DNA from: Pseudo-nitzschia pungens
Lineage: Eukaryota > Bacillariophyta > Bacillariophyceae > Bacillariales > Bacillariaceae
Direction of reading: 5' to 3'
Length of the DNA stretch: 64,000 nt
NCBI GenBank assembly: GCA_037355855.1
Contig: CM074760.1
Coordinates: 2,782,501-2,846,500, forward strand
Shown here piece by piece: positions 22,003 through 33,084 of the stretch (its first letter is position 1; every line of letters begins with the position of its first letter). The position numbers were made by a program, and so were the translations under genes. The notes beneath the pieces are model-generated. The model had not been told where the DNA came from and did not search any database. It was given only the letters and a program-made list of their open reading frames with translations.

Positions 22003-23479
22003 TTACTTGGAAATTTCTTGCACAACCTCCGCTTCGAAGTTTTGGACATCTTGGACAACCTCGGTTTCGAACTTTTGAACATCTTGCGCAAGTTTCTCAA
22101 AGGCCTGTTGCGCTGCCTTGCCCTCGTTGGAGAAGAAAATCTTTTGCGCCTTGATGCTGTTGATAGCATTACCTCGGAACTTGGTGGCTTGTGCCTGGAC
22201 CGACTTCTCGGTTTGAAGAAGGACCTTGCCTGCAAATTGTTCTCTCAGCAGAACAGTTTCTCCTTGATCGATTGCCTTGCAAGAGTTGTCGGTGGCCGTG
22301 AAGTCCTTGTCGTAATCGAATCCAACCTTTTTGGCGGCTTCTCGCAACCGAGGTAACAGGGACTCGGGAAGCTTCGAGTCTCGAGTGTACACAACGGCTC
22401 CTCCGTATCCGTCCCAAGCGTCGTTCGATCCTCGGTAGTACACAAAGGCAAACGGCGGGGTTCCGGACTCGTTGTCGTCGTATTCGTAATCGATAATGTA
22501 CCAATCATCCTTGTAATGAAGGTATTCGTTGTCGTGATTAATCAAATGCCCTGGTTGCTGCGGATCTTGAACAAACTCCTGAAGCGCATCACGTGTGAAG
22601 AACTCGCCATCGGGTTCTTCGATTCTCCAGTTCAGTTTTCCGTAAAATTTACCAGGCGCCGTTTCGGTGAAAAAGTGGACCTGACAAGGGAAGATCTGTG
22701 ATAGCATGAAAATGAAAGCGTTAGACACCGCAGACAAAGGCAAACACACGGTGATGAAGGTAACATTTGCGTCAAGTGATGCAAAACTCCGCATTCAATT
22801 GTGCGAGGCTTGCTTTACTGAGATTAGTTAGCGCACGGAGTAAACGTACATCAAAAAGTTCATTTTGCCCGGAAGTGATGTACCATTTTCCATTCCACAG
22901 CTTGGTGTCGAACTTCGGGACCAGCGCTTCGGGTGCTGGTACGGGGTAGAGACCTTCATCAGGTTTTTGTGGCACACATGCCATGTCGGAAACGACACAT
23001 TTGTTGAATTCTCCTACCACGGAGTTTTCGAACAAATCACCGCACTTGATCTGGCATCCAATCTCGTCATCCCTGCCGTTGCAAGTGTTGATACAAACTA
23101 CGTTCGCCAGACATTTCGGATTGGCAATACATTTCGCGAGAGGCAATTGACACTTGGAAAACAAACACCCAACGATTGCCCCCGAATCGGTTGCAAGAGC
23201 TGGTAGGGGAGAGGAACTCAATGTTGTGAAAGTCAATCCCAAGGCTAAGGCAGAAACGGCGGCTGTCTTTTTTATTGACTCGATGATATTTCTACCAATG
23301 TCATTTTCTTCTTCGTCGATATTGTTGTTTCTTCTCGCATATAACGGGCTCGCGCTGCAAGTATGTTTCCCAACACCTTCGGTCAGTGATATATGTTTAT
23401 TGTGGTGAGCAGGCACAAAGGCGGATGTTCCCGCAATAAGCAGGATCAATCCTACCGCAACCGCAGATATCTTCGCCAT
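22003..23479 (-). CDS. VDE: Violaxanthin de-epoxidase (VDE), plastid precursor
   Basis: About 440 residues from exons 23479-22850 and 22695-22003. The intron begins GTACGTTT and ends ATCACAG in phase 0, joining NELFD to IFPCQV. VDE is the thylakoid-lumen lipocalin that converts violaxanthin to zeaxanthin (diadinoxanthin to diatoxanthin in diatoms) under excess light. The precursor starts with a signal peptide ending GTSAFVP, an ASAF-like plastid motif, then a second hydrophobic lumen-transfer segment ending PALA. The Cys-rich domain follows (CLFSKCQLPLAKC, CLANVVCINTC, CQIKCGDLFENSVV), then the lipocalin core (WYITSGQ, FFTRDALQEFVQDPQQPG, HDNEYLHYKDDWYI, FVYYRGSNDAWDGYGGAVVYTR). The C-terminal 70 residues form a charged coiled coil. 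I chose the ATG at 23479 because an earlier in-frame one would bury the signal peptide. Divergent from ZEP. Confidence 0.95.
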
Positions 23480-23871
23480 GTTTTGGTGTACTTTCTGTGT
23501 GTTGTGTGCTTCGGGAGCGTTATGATGCAACGATGTTAGATTGGCAGAGCACTGGACCACTCGCGTATACCTGAAGGCTTGAAATAAGATCGGATTCGTA
23601 GAACAACCGATGTTGTTTCTTACTACAGGTCGTTCGGCCCCTTCGAAAACAGCATCAACTCTGGACTCATCGCGATCTAAGTGTCGATGGGAATATCTAA
23701 TGACGACCCTCTGCGTCACAAACGTACTTACGATTCTTGATCGAGTGTCTCCCCTACCGGTACCGTAGTACTCTTTCCCACAACGGACTACCGTACAGCG
23801 GCTGGAGCCGACCGCGTGTACAACATGCTGTTTAATCGGATGAATCAAAAAATATGTTTCCTCTTCTTATC

Positions 23872-23877
23872 TGACGT
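23872..23877 (+). promoter_or_regulatory. TGACGT box
   Basis: Exact TGACGT, the core bound by stramenopile bZIP factors of the aureochrome class (blue-light receptors). It lies in the divergent promoter region of VDE and ZEP. Binding here is inferred from motif and context only. Confidence 0.4.
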
Positions 23878-23925
23878 TATGTTTAGGGTGGCGCGGCGAG
23901 AACACGCTTAATGTTTTTTTAGAGG

Positions 23926-23931
23926 TGACGT
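23926..23931 (+). promoter_or_regulatory. TGACGT box within GGTGACGTGTC
   Basis: Second exact TGACGT, 54 bp from the first and in the same orientation. The extended context GGTGACGTGTC also resembles a G-box-type bZIP site. Confidence 0.4.
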
Positions 23932-24250
23932 GTCTTTTTGAAAGCGTAACATAAGCTTCCTTCCATGCCCAATCCTGTCGGTTCCTCACCATCACCTGAA
24001 AACTGAATACGAAGTGATGATGAAAGACATCTGGCCACATGCTTCTACCAACAGGGCAGCTTCGTCTTTCGTCGTGATACTTAATGATGAAGTTCAATGC
24101 CAAGGATAACCATCTTTTCGGGGCAAAGAACACAATCCATCACTCACATTGTGTGAAAGCCTCTTTTGGACCAAGGCATCCGCACAAAAGAAAATCAACT
24201 CGTGGAGAACTTCAAATAAACAAAGCGAAGACGTAGTAAAAATTGGAAAG

Positions 24251-26044
24251 ATGAACTTTTGCCGAACATGCTGCGTCGTGTTTGCGGTAATCGCTACAGC
24301 AAATGCGTTTCAGCAACGGTGCGTATGATGCTCAGTTTTTCACCGAGTGCCTGTGTCTTGTCTTGGTTCGAACTTTGATATGCTAACGATATGCCCTCTT
24401 TGCCGTACTCTATGGTGTCCTAAATCCGCAAACACGATGATCCGTTTCAAAACTCGACAATCTCACCTCAGTCCCAGCGTCAACAAATTTGCACCAAAAA
24501 CGTCACCATTGAGCGTTGCCTCAACTAGCCCTCCACCAACAGTTGAAACAGAAACATTCGTGGAAGAAATTTCGGAGCAAAATCCGCTCAAGGTTATGAT
24601 TGCGGGAGCTGGAGTTGGTGGTTTGGCTCTGGCCAAGACACTTTCGAAAAACCCGAACATGGAGGTAGTCGTTCTGGAGCGAACTGACGAGTTCAAACGA
24701 TTTGGAGGTCCCATCCAGCTGGCAAGTAACGCCTTGAAAATTCTTAACGAAATGGACACTGACGTCTACGAACAAATTATGAAGAAATTCACATTCACTG
24801 GAGATAAGGAAAATGGTATTAAAGATGGGATCCGAACCGAGTGGTATGCGAAGTTCGACCTAGCGAGCCCTGCCGAGGCCAGAAATATGCCATACACAGG
24901 GGGTCATTGAGCGACCTGACCTCCAGGAAATCTATCTTAAAAATCTTCCGAAAGGTACCGTCCGAAATGGAGATGGGCTCGTTACCTACACTACCGATAG
25001 CAAAACCGGTAGAGTAACGGCAGAGTTGGAGTCTGGAGCCACTGTTACGGGTGACGTCTTGATCGGAGCGGATGGTATTTGGTCCGCGGTCCGATCGAAG
25101 ATGCACGGAACACCGGCTAAGGGAGATGATTCGGGGGCTACGTATTCTGGATACACTGTCTTCGCGGGTGAGTTGAACTACGATTCTCCCGACAATGGTC
25201 AAGTCGGTTACAAGGTCTACATTGGACCAAAGCAGTACTTCGTTATTACTGACATTGGAAATGGAAGGTATCAGTGGTACGCCTTCTTGGCCCGAGCTCC
25301 AGGATCTGTGAATGATCCTAAACCCGAAGGATCTTCAAAGTACCTCCAAGATCTCTTCGAGGGATGGTCCCCGGAAATTCATGCCATTCCTGACTGTCAC
25401 TAAGGAAAACGAGATTGAACAGCGTGACTTGTACGACAGACCTCCCAGCATTTTGAAACCTTGGACAAAAGATCACGTGGCTCTTCTTGGTGACGGAATC
25501 CATGCCATGATGCCCAACTTGGGACAGGGAGGTTGCCAAGCTATCGAGGATTCCTTCGTGATTGCACAGGAACTCGGAAGCGCTAAAACTCGAAACGAGG
25601 TAACACAAAAGCTCGAAAGCTACGCCAGACGTCGACAGATTCGCTCCGCCGCTGTCCAAGGTCTTTCGCGTTTCGCCTCGGATATTATCATCCGGGGCTT
25701 TGACACGCCTGCCAAGGTTTCGTGGGTGGATGGAAAACCCAAGTTTGAAAACTTCAATTACTGCCGGAATTGTTACGAAGATGTTGCAGCCAATCCTTCC
25801 CATTTTCTTCAAGGTCCAATTCAACTTCTTGTACGACGGATGGAAGAACGAATTCGGCATCGATCTTGTTGCTGCCCTTTCCTTCTTAACCATCGGAGGA
25901 ATCATGCTTCTTCTCAGTGCGGGTGTTGTGGGAGAAGCCGGAATTGCTGCTTCAATCGGTCTCGAGGCCTTCATCGGTGCCGAGGGTGCCCTCGACTTCG
26001 AAGCTATCAACACTTTTGTAAGGGAGTTCCTAAGTATGCAATAA
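24251..26044 (+). CDS. ZEP: Zeaxanthin epoxidase (ZEP), plastid precursor, three +1 frame breaks
   Basis: FAD mono-oxygenase that re-epoxidises zeaxanthin (diatoxanthin in diatoms), reversing VDE. Exon 1 (24251-24318) encodes a signal peptide ending TANAFQQR, an ASAF-like plastid motif. The intron begins GTGCGT and ends CACCTCAG, and exon 2 starts at 24472. Motifs: VMIAGAGVGGLALAKTL (FAD fold), FGGPIQLASNALKIL, GDVLIGADGIWSAVR, RDLYDRPP, DHVALLGDGIHAMMPNLGQGGCQAIED, and a hydrophobic C-terminal segment LSFLTIGGIMLLLSAGVV. The frame moves by +1 at about 24897-24906 (PYTG | VIERPDLQ), about 25392-25402 (IPD | TKENEIEQRD) and 25762 (FNY | AGIVTKMLQP). Outside these points conservation is unbroken, so a functional gene with sequence indels is more likely than a pseudogene. 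Diatoms have several ZEP copies; which paralogue this is cannot be told here. Confidence 0.9.
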
Positions 26045-26342
26045 ATGAATAATGATAAAGAAATGATAGATACTACATTAATTTATACCGATCTAGCGTT
26101 TGATGTAGTAAAACAGAATGCGCAGATTTCGACGCAGTCTAACATAGCAAAGTGCAGTGTATTCGAATTCTAATTAAACGGTTACAGTATAGCTTAGCTC
26201 AAGTTATATCATTTTGACGACATTTGGGGTCAGAACTCCTTACATGCAATTAATTGATCATGATTGAGAAGTGGAGGTTAACGGTTTGGTGCCGTTGCCA
26301 AACACAGATCCTATACAACGAAAAGAACGATCGGTAGTCCGT

Positions 26343-27329
26343 TTATCGTTCGCGCACGAGGTACAGTCTGGACTTGGACAGAACCGTTGGTGATTGTGAT
26401 GCCGACGACGATGGTAGCCCAGCCGATAGCGGATCCCCGCCGCCACCCATCGCGTACACGATCTCGATCCCTTCCAGCGTCAAATCATCGACCTTTCTCC
26501 ACTTGGAAACAACCCTTCGAGCAGAAATCACAGGGATTCCACCCACGTTCCCATTCGGACCATTGTTGTTTGCATCTTCCTGCGTCACCCTCTGGAATTC
26601 GGAGGACGAGACAGTTTCTGCCGTTCGTTCAGTGGCTCGTTTAGTCACCTTGATCTCCTTTTTGGTTCCGTTCGACAAGACGACTTTGAGAACGTTTGGA
26701 TTGTTAGCAGTCCAATCGTACGAGCGCACAATAGAGGGCGTCGCTGTTGCGCTTGTTTCAGATCCTGCTTGCCGAGTGCTCCTTACCAGAGCCGCTTCCA
26801 ATTCTGCCTGGTTGAAACCGCGATCGGCCACCACCGCATCGTCTTCGATCGATCGAATGAAGCGGACAGGATAGGTCAGTCGCAGGATAGGAGGAGGTGA
26901 GGACGACGGCACCGGGGACGGAAATTCTACCTCTCGCGTCATCTTCCAGCTCCCGGCAAAGGACTCCGGATAAAATACATCGCTAGATCCGTATCCCGGG
27001 AGATTCGATGCACCACGCCGGATGGCTTCTCCCGCGTCCAGTGGTGCTGCGGCCTTCGAGGGCTGTGGTGATGCTATAGCCACTGCGGCAACTGCTGCCG
27101 CAAGGCTGCTTCCGTTGGCGAAAAGCTTCCTGCGTGTGGTCACGGAAGTGGCCAATTCCGACGTCAGAGACATCGATCTCTCTCCAATTGCAGAGATAGG
27201 ATCTGAAATGTGGGGGCGGTTCACTGTTGGATCTTTATTGGGAGATGATGTAGATGCGGTCCACGCGAAAATACTTTGCTTGCAAAATAGCAGGCAAAAA
27301 AAAACGCGGGACGCCATCGAAGACTTCAT
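26343..27329 (-). CDS. Predicted Tat-type thylakoid-lumen protein (DUF6816-like)
   Basis: 328 residues, one exon. The N-terminus is a signal peptide (VFFCLLFCKQSIFAW), then a transit-like Ser/Pro-rich stretch, then TTRRKLFANGSSLAAAVAAVAIA ending in SKAAA: a twin-arginine signal followed by an Ala-rich hydrophobic core, the pattern of lumen proteins imported by the cpTat route. The mature part contains LPGYGSSDVFYPESFAGSWKMTREVEFP, RLTYPVRFI, and VVSKWRKVDDLTLEGIEIVYAM, which I associate with the DUF6816 family of cyanobacterial and plastid proteins of unknown role. It is convergent with ZEP, ending about 300 bp from it. The localisation call is better supported than the family call. Confidence 0.7.
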   Translation of the reverse strand: MKSSMASRVFFCLLFCKQSIFAWTASTSSPNKDPTVNRPHISDPISAIGERSMSLTSELATSVTTRRKLFANGSSLAAAVAAVAIASPQPSKAAAPLDAGEAIRRGASNLPGYGSSDVFYPESFAGSWKMTREVEFPSPVPSSSPPPILRLTYPVRFIRSIEDDAVVADRGFNQAELEAALVRSTRQAGSETSATATPSIVRSYDWTANNPNVLKVVLSNGTKKEIKVTKRATERTAETVSSSEFQRVTQEDANNNGPNGNVGGIPVISARRVVSKWRKVDDLTLEGIEIVYAMGGGGDPLSAGLPSSSASQSPTVLSKSRLYLVRER

Positions 27330-28206
27330 TTTATTCTATTGTGGTCTATCCCAAATGCACAAACAAATACTTGCCATTGAGTATTGTCATTCTCTATGCT
27401 GCTTCTGCCGAAATCATCCCCCGTTCGACCATGCTTTCGGTTCACCTCATCCGACATGCTGAATCCGAACGAAAAGAATCACACTGACGCGAGAATTATG
27501 ATTTTAAGATTACCTACGAGGTGTTTTTCATTCATGAACCTATGTCCGATCAAGAGATAAGTATTATATCTTATGTACGATGAGTATGATACGAATGTGT
27601 GGAAGAGCGAATAATCTTTTTGAGATTTTTTGAGAGATGATGATGAAAAAGTGATGAGAATTGAGATGAGAAATGCCGACGTGTGCCAAAATCTTCGCAA
27701 AACGCCGAGAACCGGTACTGGTAATTACCGGCATTCACATTCAATACTACCGGATGACAAGAGCTCAACGCGTAAGGTAGGCATAGCAACTAAATTACGT
27801 AATCATAACTTACTCGTACTCGTACTTTCGAAGGTCGGCGAAATAAGAGTGAGAATTCCAAACTACCGGTAAAGGTCTAAAGTCATCGCCGTGCGAGGGG
27901 CATATCATTACAATTAGTTTTGAGAGAAAACTGTTTCGATATCATCTCTACAAGTAAAATTACGAGTAACCTTAGCGTACTAGACTACGTAAAGAAGGAA
28001 TGGTAACCCATATCATTGTGGATCAACGCAATGAGTACGAGTAATCTTACTCGTAGTTCAATATCCCTCATTATTTCGTATTCATTTTTTCTCAGTTTGG
28101 TTGCAGAAAAGCAGTCTTCAACGTTTTACAATACATACGGTACAAAAGTAGTAGCCAGCAGAGGAAAACTGCTATCAATCAGTCAATCGATTACGAGAGG
28201 GATACC
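27330..28206. promoter_or_regulatory. Divergent intergenic region, no gene recognised
   Basis: About 880 bp between the lumen-protein gene and the MFS gene, which point apart. It is rich in GTAC/TTAC words (for example CGTACTCGTAC near 27813, CTACCGGTAA near 27863). Short open frames (27479-27872) lack domains. Confidence 0.45.
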
Positions 28207-29791
28207 ATGGCGTTCGAGAAATATTTGATTGCCTTGGTGGTCGTTGGGATTGTCGACGCAATATCTTATATGCTTGTGACACCATCGCTGGTATTTTACG
28301 TTTTGAGCAATGGCGGAACGAAAAGCCAATACGGGATCATCATGTCGGTCTTCTCGTTTTCCTCCTTTTGTACGAAGCCAGTAATCGGTTGGTGGTCCGA
28401 CAAACAGGGGTTCCGTGTTCCGTACATTGTGTCTCTCTCGATTGCATTGGTAGGCGGTGTTGTTTACGTTTTTGCCTCGGCGCTTCCGAATGGTAACCTT
28501 GCCGTGGGTGCTATCTTTTTGGCACGACTTTTGGGCGGATGCGGGGCCGCGAACAGCGCCCTTGGTTTCGCGTACGTTGCTCGATCCGTTCCGATGCAGA
28601 AACAAACATCGATCAACTCCCTCCTGTCGCTATGTCGCATCCTGGGGATGGCCATTGGTCCCGGCGTGAATATATTGGTATCGAAGGTGAACATTCCTAT
28701 CGGCAGCCACTGGACGTTGGACAGCCTAAACTCTGTTGGATTGATTATAGTCATTTGCAACATCACAGCCATTGTTGCAATTCTTTTCCTCCTGGAGGAA
28801 CCACAGAATGATCACGAAGACGATGATCTGGAGAAAGAGTCGGTCCTTGATGACGTTGAGGCAGAAACTCCAATACTTCCAAACAGCGATTCTTCCTTGT
28901 CACCATCACCCTCCAAGTACGAGCTAGTTCTTTCCTTTCTGTCAATGGATATCTTGGTTCCGATGATCTGTATTTTTGGCTTCAATGCCAACTTTCAACT
29001 CATTGAAACGGGTTTCGCACCGGCCGCTAGTGATGCTCTTGGATGGGGGCCCCGTCGAGTCCTCGGTCTCTCTTGGGTCGATTTCCTTCGTCATTGCTGC
29101 CCATATGTTCGCTGTCATGCAACTCTCTAAATATGGTATCTCGGATGCGGACATGTTGTGCGGTGGGTTGATATTGTCTACTATAGCTTACACTCTGCTT
29201 CATTCCCTGTGGATCAAGGACACAACAATGTGGAATTTTTATCTTCCTGTTCTCCTTGCTGCCTCGAGCTTTCCTTACATGGCAGCACCGACACGGAGCA
29301 TTTTTACCATGGCCGTCAACGCCAAGCCGGCTCTTCGAAACTACAACGGATCCATGCAAGCCGTATTGAGCATGGCCGCCTCCGTGGCGGGATTTATGAC
29401 ACCAGGAATTGTAGCGACATACTGTTTGCGGCATCCAGAAGATGTCGTTGCGTCCAGTGACAAACGAGAGCTTACGATGTTTAGCTTGTTTGCTCCCTTC
29501 CTTTCTTTATTGAGCTTGCTTGGAATCGTCTACCTTCGCATTTCGGGTGCATTGCGAAACAACGCAAAGCAAATCGAGAATGAAACAGAATCTGTTGAAG
29601 TATCCGAAGCTCCCTTGGCGGAAAGAGTCTCCGGCCGAGAATCTTGGACATCGGAATTTTCCCCTTTGATTTCAGAACGGAGAACAAGTTCGAGCAGACG
29701 AAGGTCAAGCATTCAAATCGTTCTGGAAGGTCCCTTAGATGGACTGGAACGATATGGGTCCGTTGGAACATTGGACGAGGCAATCGGGTGA
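28207..29791 (+). CDS. Major facilitator superfamily transporter, one +1 frame break
   Basis: About 528 residues once the frame break is bridged. The N-terminal half has six hydrophobic segments starting YLIALVVVGIVDAISYML, with the MFS signature KPVIGWWSDKQGFRVPY between helices 2 and 3 and LARLLGGCGAANSALGFAYVAR in helix 4. An acidic cytosolic loop (HEDDDLEKESVLDDVEAE) separates the halves; six more segments and a Ser-rich tail follow. It resembles the MFSD8/organelle branch, but the substrate is unknown. At 29045-29053 (a G5C4 run) the frame moves +1, joining DALGWGP to VESSVSLGSISFVIAAHM. A homopolymer indel is the simplest cause. Start ATG at 28207 in an ACCATGG context. Confidence 0.82.
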
Positions 29792-30044
29792 ACAAAGTTT
29801 CGCAGTGAGGGACCTGTGAGAAGTCGATGGCAAAACAAAATGAAACAATTTCGCTCCCTGCTAAAACGCGTAACGACTATTAACAGGCAATATTGACCTT
29901 TTCTAATTTAGCCTTTTTGGTCTAATTTCTAATGTTTCACATTCTTTCTATGGACACTCAACCTAGAGCGAAGGTTGCAGCATCCTAATTTTCCCATGAC
30001 ACCATGCACATTCGGAGTGGTTTTGTTCCGCTCCAACCTATACA

Positions 30045-31842
30045 CTAGCAATTGCCGAGATATCTGACGCCACCAAAACCAAAGCTTCCTCCTGTAAAGA
30101 CCACTTCACCATCGTACTTGATTTCCACACCCTCTCCAAAAATACCATCGCCGAAACTGTCAAGAATATAGTACTCCGCGCAGAGATTTGGGTCGATACA
30201 TGCTTTCTCTTTGTACGTCGTAAAACTGTTGAATTCGTATTCGGCAAAGATCCATTCTGACCCTACTTGTAACCAATGGGTTGTGTCCTCTGGGTACCTA
30301 TCCGTGTGGAGGGTGATTTCGGTATCGACACAGCTCGGGGCACCATTATTGTCATCATCGTCGCCAGAATCATCATCAGTTTCACCACTATCGCCTGATA
30401 TGGCATCTACAGCAGCGAGGGCATCAACAATTCCATAACCCATGAGAGAGTCTTTTTGGTTTCCAGTTGTATTCGGATTTTGGGAGGTAGATTTCAGGGC
30501 AGCGAAGATCTCTGATGGTGTTGCTGTTGACTTGACACTTAGCATAAGAGCAATGATACCAGACACGTGTGGGCAGGCCATGGAAGTTCCGCTAATTGTG
30601 GCGTACGTTCCATCTCCCCATGTACTTATCTACAAAAGATGAGAAAAATACCTAGAGTTAGTTTCGCAGGTTTCATTTGGCAACAGTAGACGAATAGCGC
30701 TGATAACTTACAACGTCGGATCCTGGAGCGACAACATCCAATTTGTCGTTGTAAGTCGAGAAACTGGATCGGTCTCCAGATGAATCAACAGAACCAACGC
30801 TTACGACGTAATCGTAAGCAGCAGGGTAATAATACTCCTGAGAACCGCTATTGCCCGAAGCTGCCACGGTGATAATTCCAAATTTTGTAAAAAGGTCTTC
30901 GTATGCCTGTTTCTCGTATCCTACCGAGTAAACACCACCCAAACTCATAGAAATGACTTGGGCACCGCCATCTTTGCATGCCTGGAGAGCAGTAATGATG
31001 TTTGACGAATAGAACTCGTCATTGGTATGAAAAACTCGGGCGGTGAATATCTCTGCGTTAGGAGCAACTCCAACAACTCCTTTGTTATTGTCACTCGCAG
31101 CAATTGTACCCGTTACGTGGGTACCATGACCGTCGTGATCGCGAAACCATGGTTGGACCAGTGTGTCGCCGTCGTATCCAAGCATGTTGTCATAGTCAAA
31201 ATCAGGATGATCACGATCGACGCCCGTGTCCATGACACAGATACGGACATTTTCTCCTTTCGTATTGTATTTTTGCCATACTTTCTTTGCCTTTACCAAG
31301 TCGATGCCGTATGGAGTAGACTGACCTGTAGATTGCAAAGACCTATGCACTCGAACAGAATCTTTGATATGCATGGCTTCGCGTTTGGGATCATCAACAA
31401 CACCGTACAGTCCGTCGAGAATGGAATCGTCTCCTCTGACCTCTGCAGCATAAGCATTAGCCAATTGCAAATATCCGTTCAGTCGAAACTGATCTTTTGA
31501 ATCCTTTGGAATCGCATTCATGATTCGCTCCTTGCACGACAATTCGTCTTCTCCATTCATGCATGCGATCATGACGTGCTTGATGTCTTCAACACCAGCA
31601 TTCTGCTCCTGATCTCCGTCAACTGAGAGATTTCTTATATGCTTCATCGTGTCCTTAAGTGCAGAATTATAATTGGGAGGAACGATTTTTTTCTTGCCAT
31701 TGCCCAACCTGCCACCACGCAATACTCCGGTTGGTTTAACGTTCTGGCCCTCCACTAGCTCTTGATGAGACGACGAGGCACCGATAGCGGTTGTGGTTGA
31801 CGCAAGAAAAATGCTGACGATTAAGCGTTTGGATGCGACCAT
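30045..31842 (-). CDS. Secreted subtilisin-like serine protease (S8) with C-terminal extension
   Basis: About 571 residues from exons 31842-30712 and 30629-30045. The intron begins GTAAGTTATC and ends CTTTTGTAG, phase 0, joining APGSDV to ISTWGDGTYA. A signal peptide (LIVSIFLASTTTAIGASS) and a roughly 170-residue propeptide precede the catalytic domain. Catalytic triad: Asp in RICVMDTGVDRDHPD, His in GHGTHVTGTIAAS, Ser in GTSMACPHVSG; the oxyanion Asn is in VAASGNSGS. After an acidic linker (DDDSGDDDDN) comes a Cys-containing domain of about 100 residues (ITLHTDRYPEDTTHWLQ, ILDSFGDGIFG, GGSFGFGGVRYLGNC) of a type I have seen in other diatom secreted proteins. The ATG at 31842 places the signal peptide at the N-terminus. 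All catalytic residues are present, so it should be active. Confidence 0.92.
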
Positions 31843-33079
31843 TGTTGATGTTTTTCGTTCGATGTTATTTTTATGAAACAACTTATCTTAATCTTTCCCG
31901 AGTTTTTCTTTCTCGCGTTGTCAAACCATATCAGTTCCGAACAGAGTCCCAGCAAATTATGTCAAGCGGAACCGCAAGCGGAACCTGAATGAGGTTTTCA
32001 GTAGGAAGAATCGTACCGCACGGTGCTGTCACAATTATTTTATCTTGGTCCCACGAGCGCAGCGATCACAACATATTATGTCAATTTAATACTTTTTTTT
32101 AATTAACGTGATCTTGCTTTCGGACATTTTGTTTCGTTTATCAATTTACAATAAAGTATCGGCCTTTGCGTACAAGTAAGACCTTACTCGAACGATTTGT
32201 TGAGTTCTGTTGATACGGAACGTGATCGAGTCGTACATGCAAGTAAAGGAGAACTCATCAAGCAAGACGTACAAGTAGTCTTAAAACTGCCCTAAGTTAC
32301 TCGTAGGTATGACGAGCTTGAATACCGCGGGATGCACATGAGACTTTGAAGAACAGCGGTTCACTACACTACGTGTAGACAATTTTACTGAAAATGTTTC
32401 CAATAATTACAACATGTGTACGTACAGTTCGGACTAGTTCGCCGCAATAGTGAGTTAGTCGTGTTAGTAAGATCTTACCTATGTGGTGCCGCATTGAATT
32501 CTGCTTAGGTCGTATTTTTGATTTTCCACGTGTTACGTGAGTGATGAGACCTTGGTATCATGACCCTTGGTAGAACCTGGATAGCTGAGAATGATAATGT
32601 AGGAAGATTATGTACGAGTAACCTTTACATTAAGTCTTACTGTACGTAGAAACTTCTACGTATCCATCCTGGTAGCTTGTCGATCCCGTGGGATTTTAGT
32701 GCGCGTTTCCCAAAAAAAGGGTAAGATCTTACAAGGTACAAGTAAGATTAACATTACCGTACGTACGAGATACGTCGTACATTCGCCCCTGTAGAATGAG
32801 TCAAACATTCGGACAATGAGGTGACGATAAACATTATTGATACGAACAGCACGATACGGTACGGTAAGGTACATTGTTGAGACAACTTACGTACCGTAGT
32901 TGATGAGAATGTAGTCGATAATGCTCATAACATGCAAAATGTACGGATGCTCTCTACTGTCGGTATGCATGCACTTCGTATTCAGTTAAAGAGTGAGGTG
33001 TTTATTCACTAGCTATTCGGGATTCACCCTCACCGTCAGTACTTCATAAAGACATGGAAATCACACTCCTCGAAGCAAG
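31843..33079. other. Intergenic region dense in GTA/TAC palindromes
   Basis: About 1.2 kb upstream of the subtilase with no supported gene. The stretch 32160-32910 is packed with short inverted words: GTAAGATCTTAC exactly at 32467-32478 and 32721-32732, a TACGTAGAAACTTCTACGTA-type hairpin near 32642-32661, and ACCGTACGTACG near 32757. The final 90 bp before 33080 may belong to the older Copia remnant that continues at 42016. Confidence 0.5.
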
Positions 33080-33084
33080 ACCAG
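33080..33084. repeat. Target-site duplication, left copy
   Basis: ACCAG immediately left of the left LTR, repeated at 42011-42015 right of the right LTR. A 5-bp duplication is normal for Copia integrases. Confidence 0.65.

Larger units (their letters stand above)
23480..24250. promoter_or_regulatory. Shared VDE/ZEP divergent promoter region
   Basis: 771 bp between the start codons of VDE (minus) and ZEP (plus), which therefore contains both promoters. It includes two TGACGT boxes 54 bp apart (annotated separately) and a cluster of ACCGGT/GGTACC words at about 23755-23775. An antisense open frame at 23867-24133 lacks domains and is not called. Confidence 0.6.

Noticed and set aside
24900..25402. 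Euplotes-type +1 frameshifting at stop codons in ZEP
   Set aside because: Two ZEP breaks lie just before TGA or TAA, but the best alignments put the shift before the stop codon, and the breaks at 3986, 25762, 29050 and 57152 are not near zero-frame stops.
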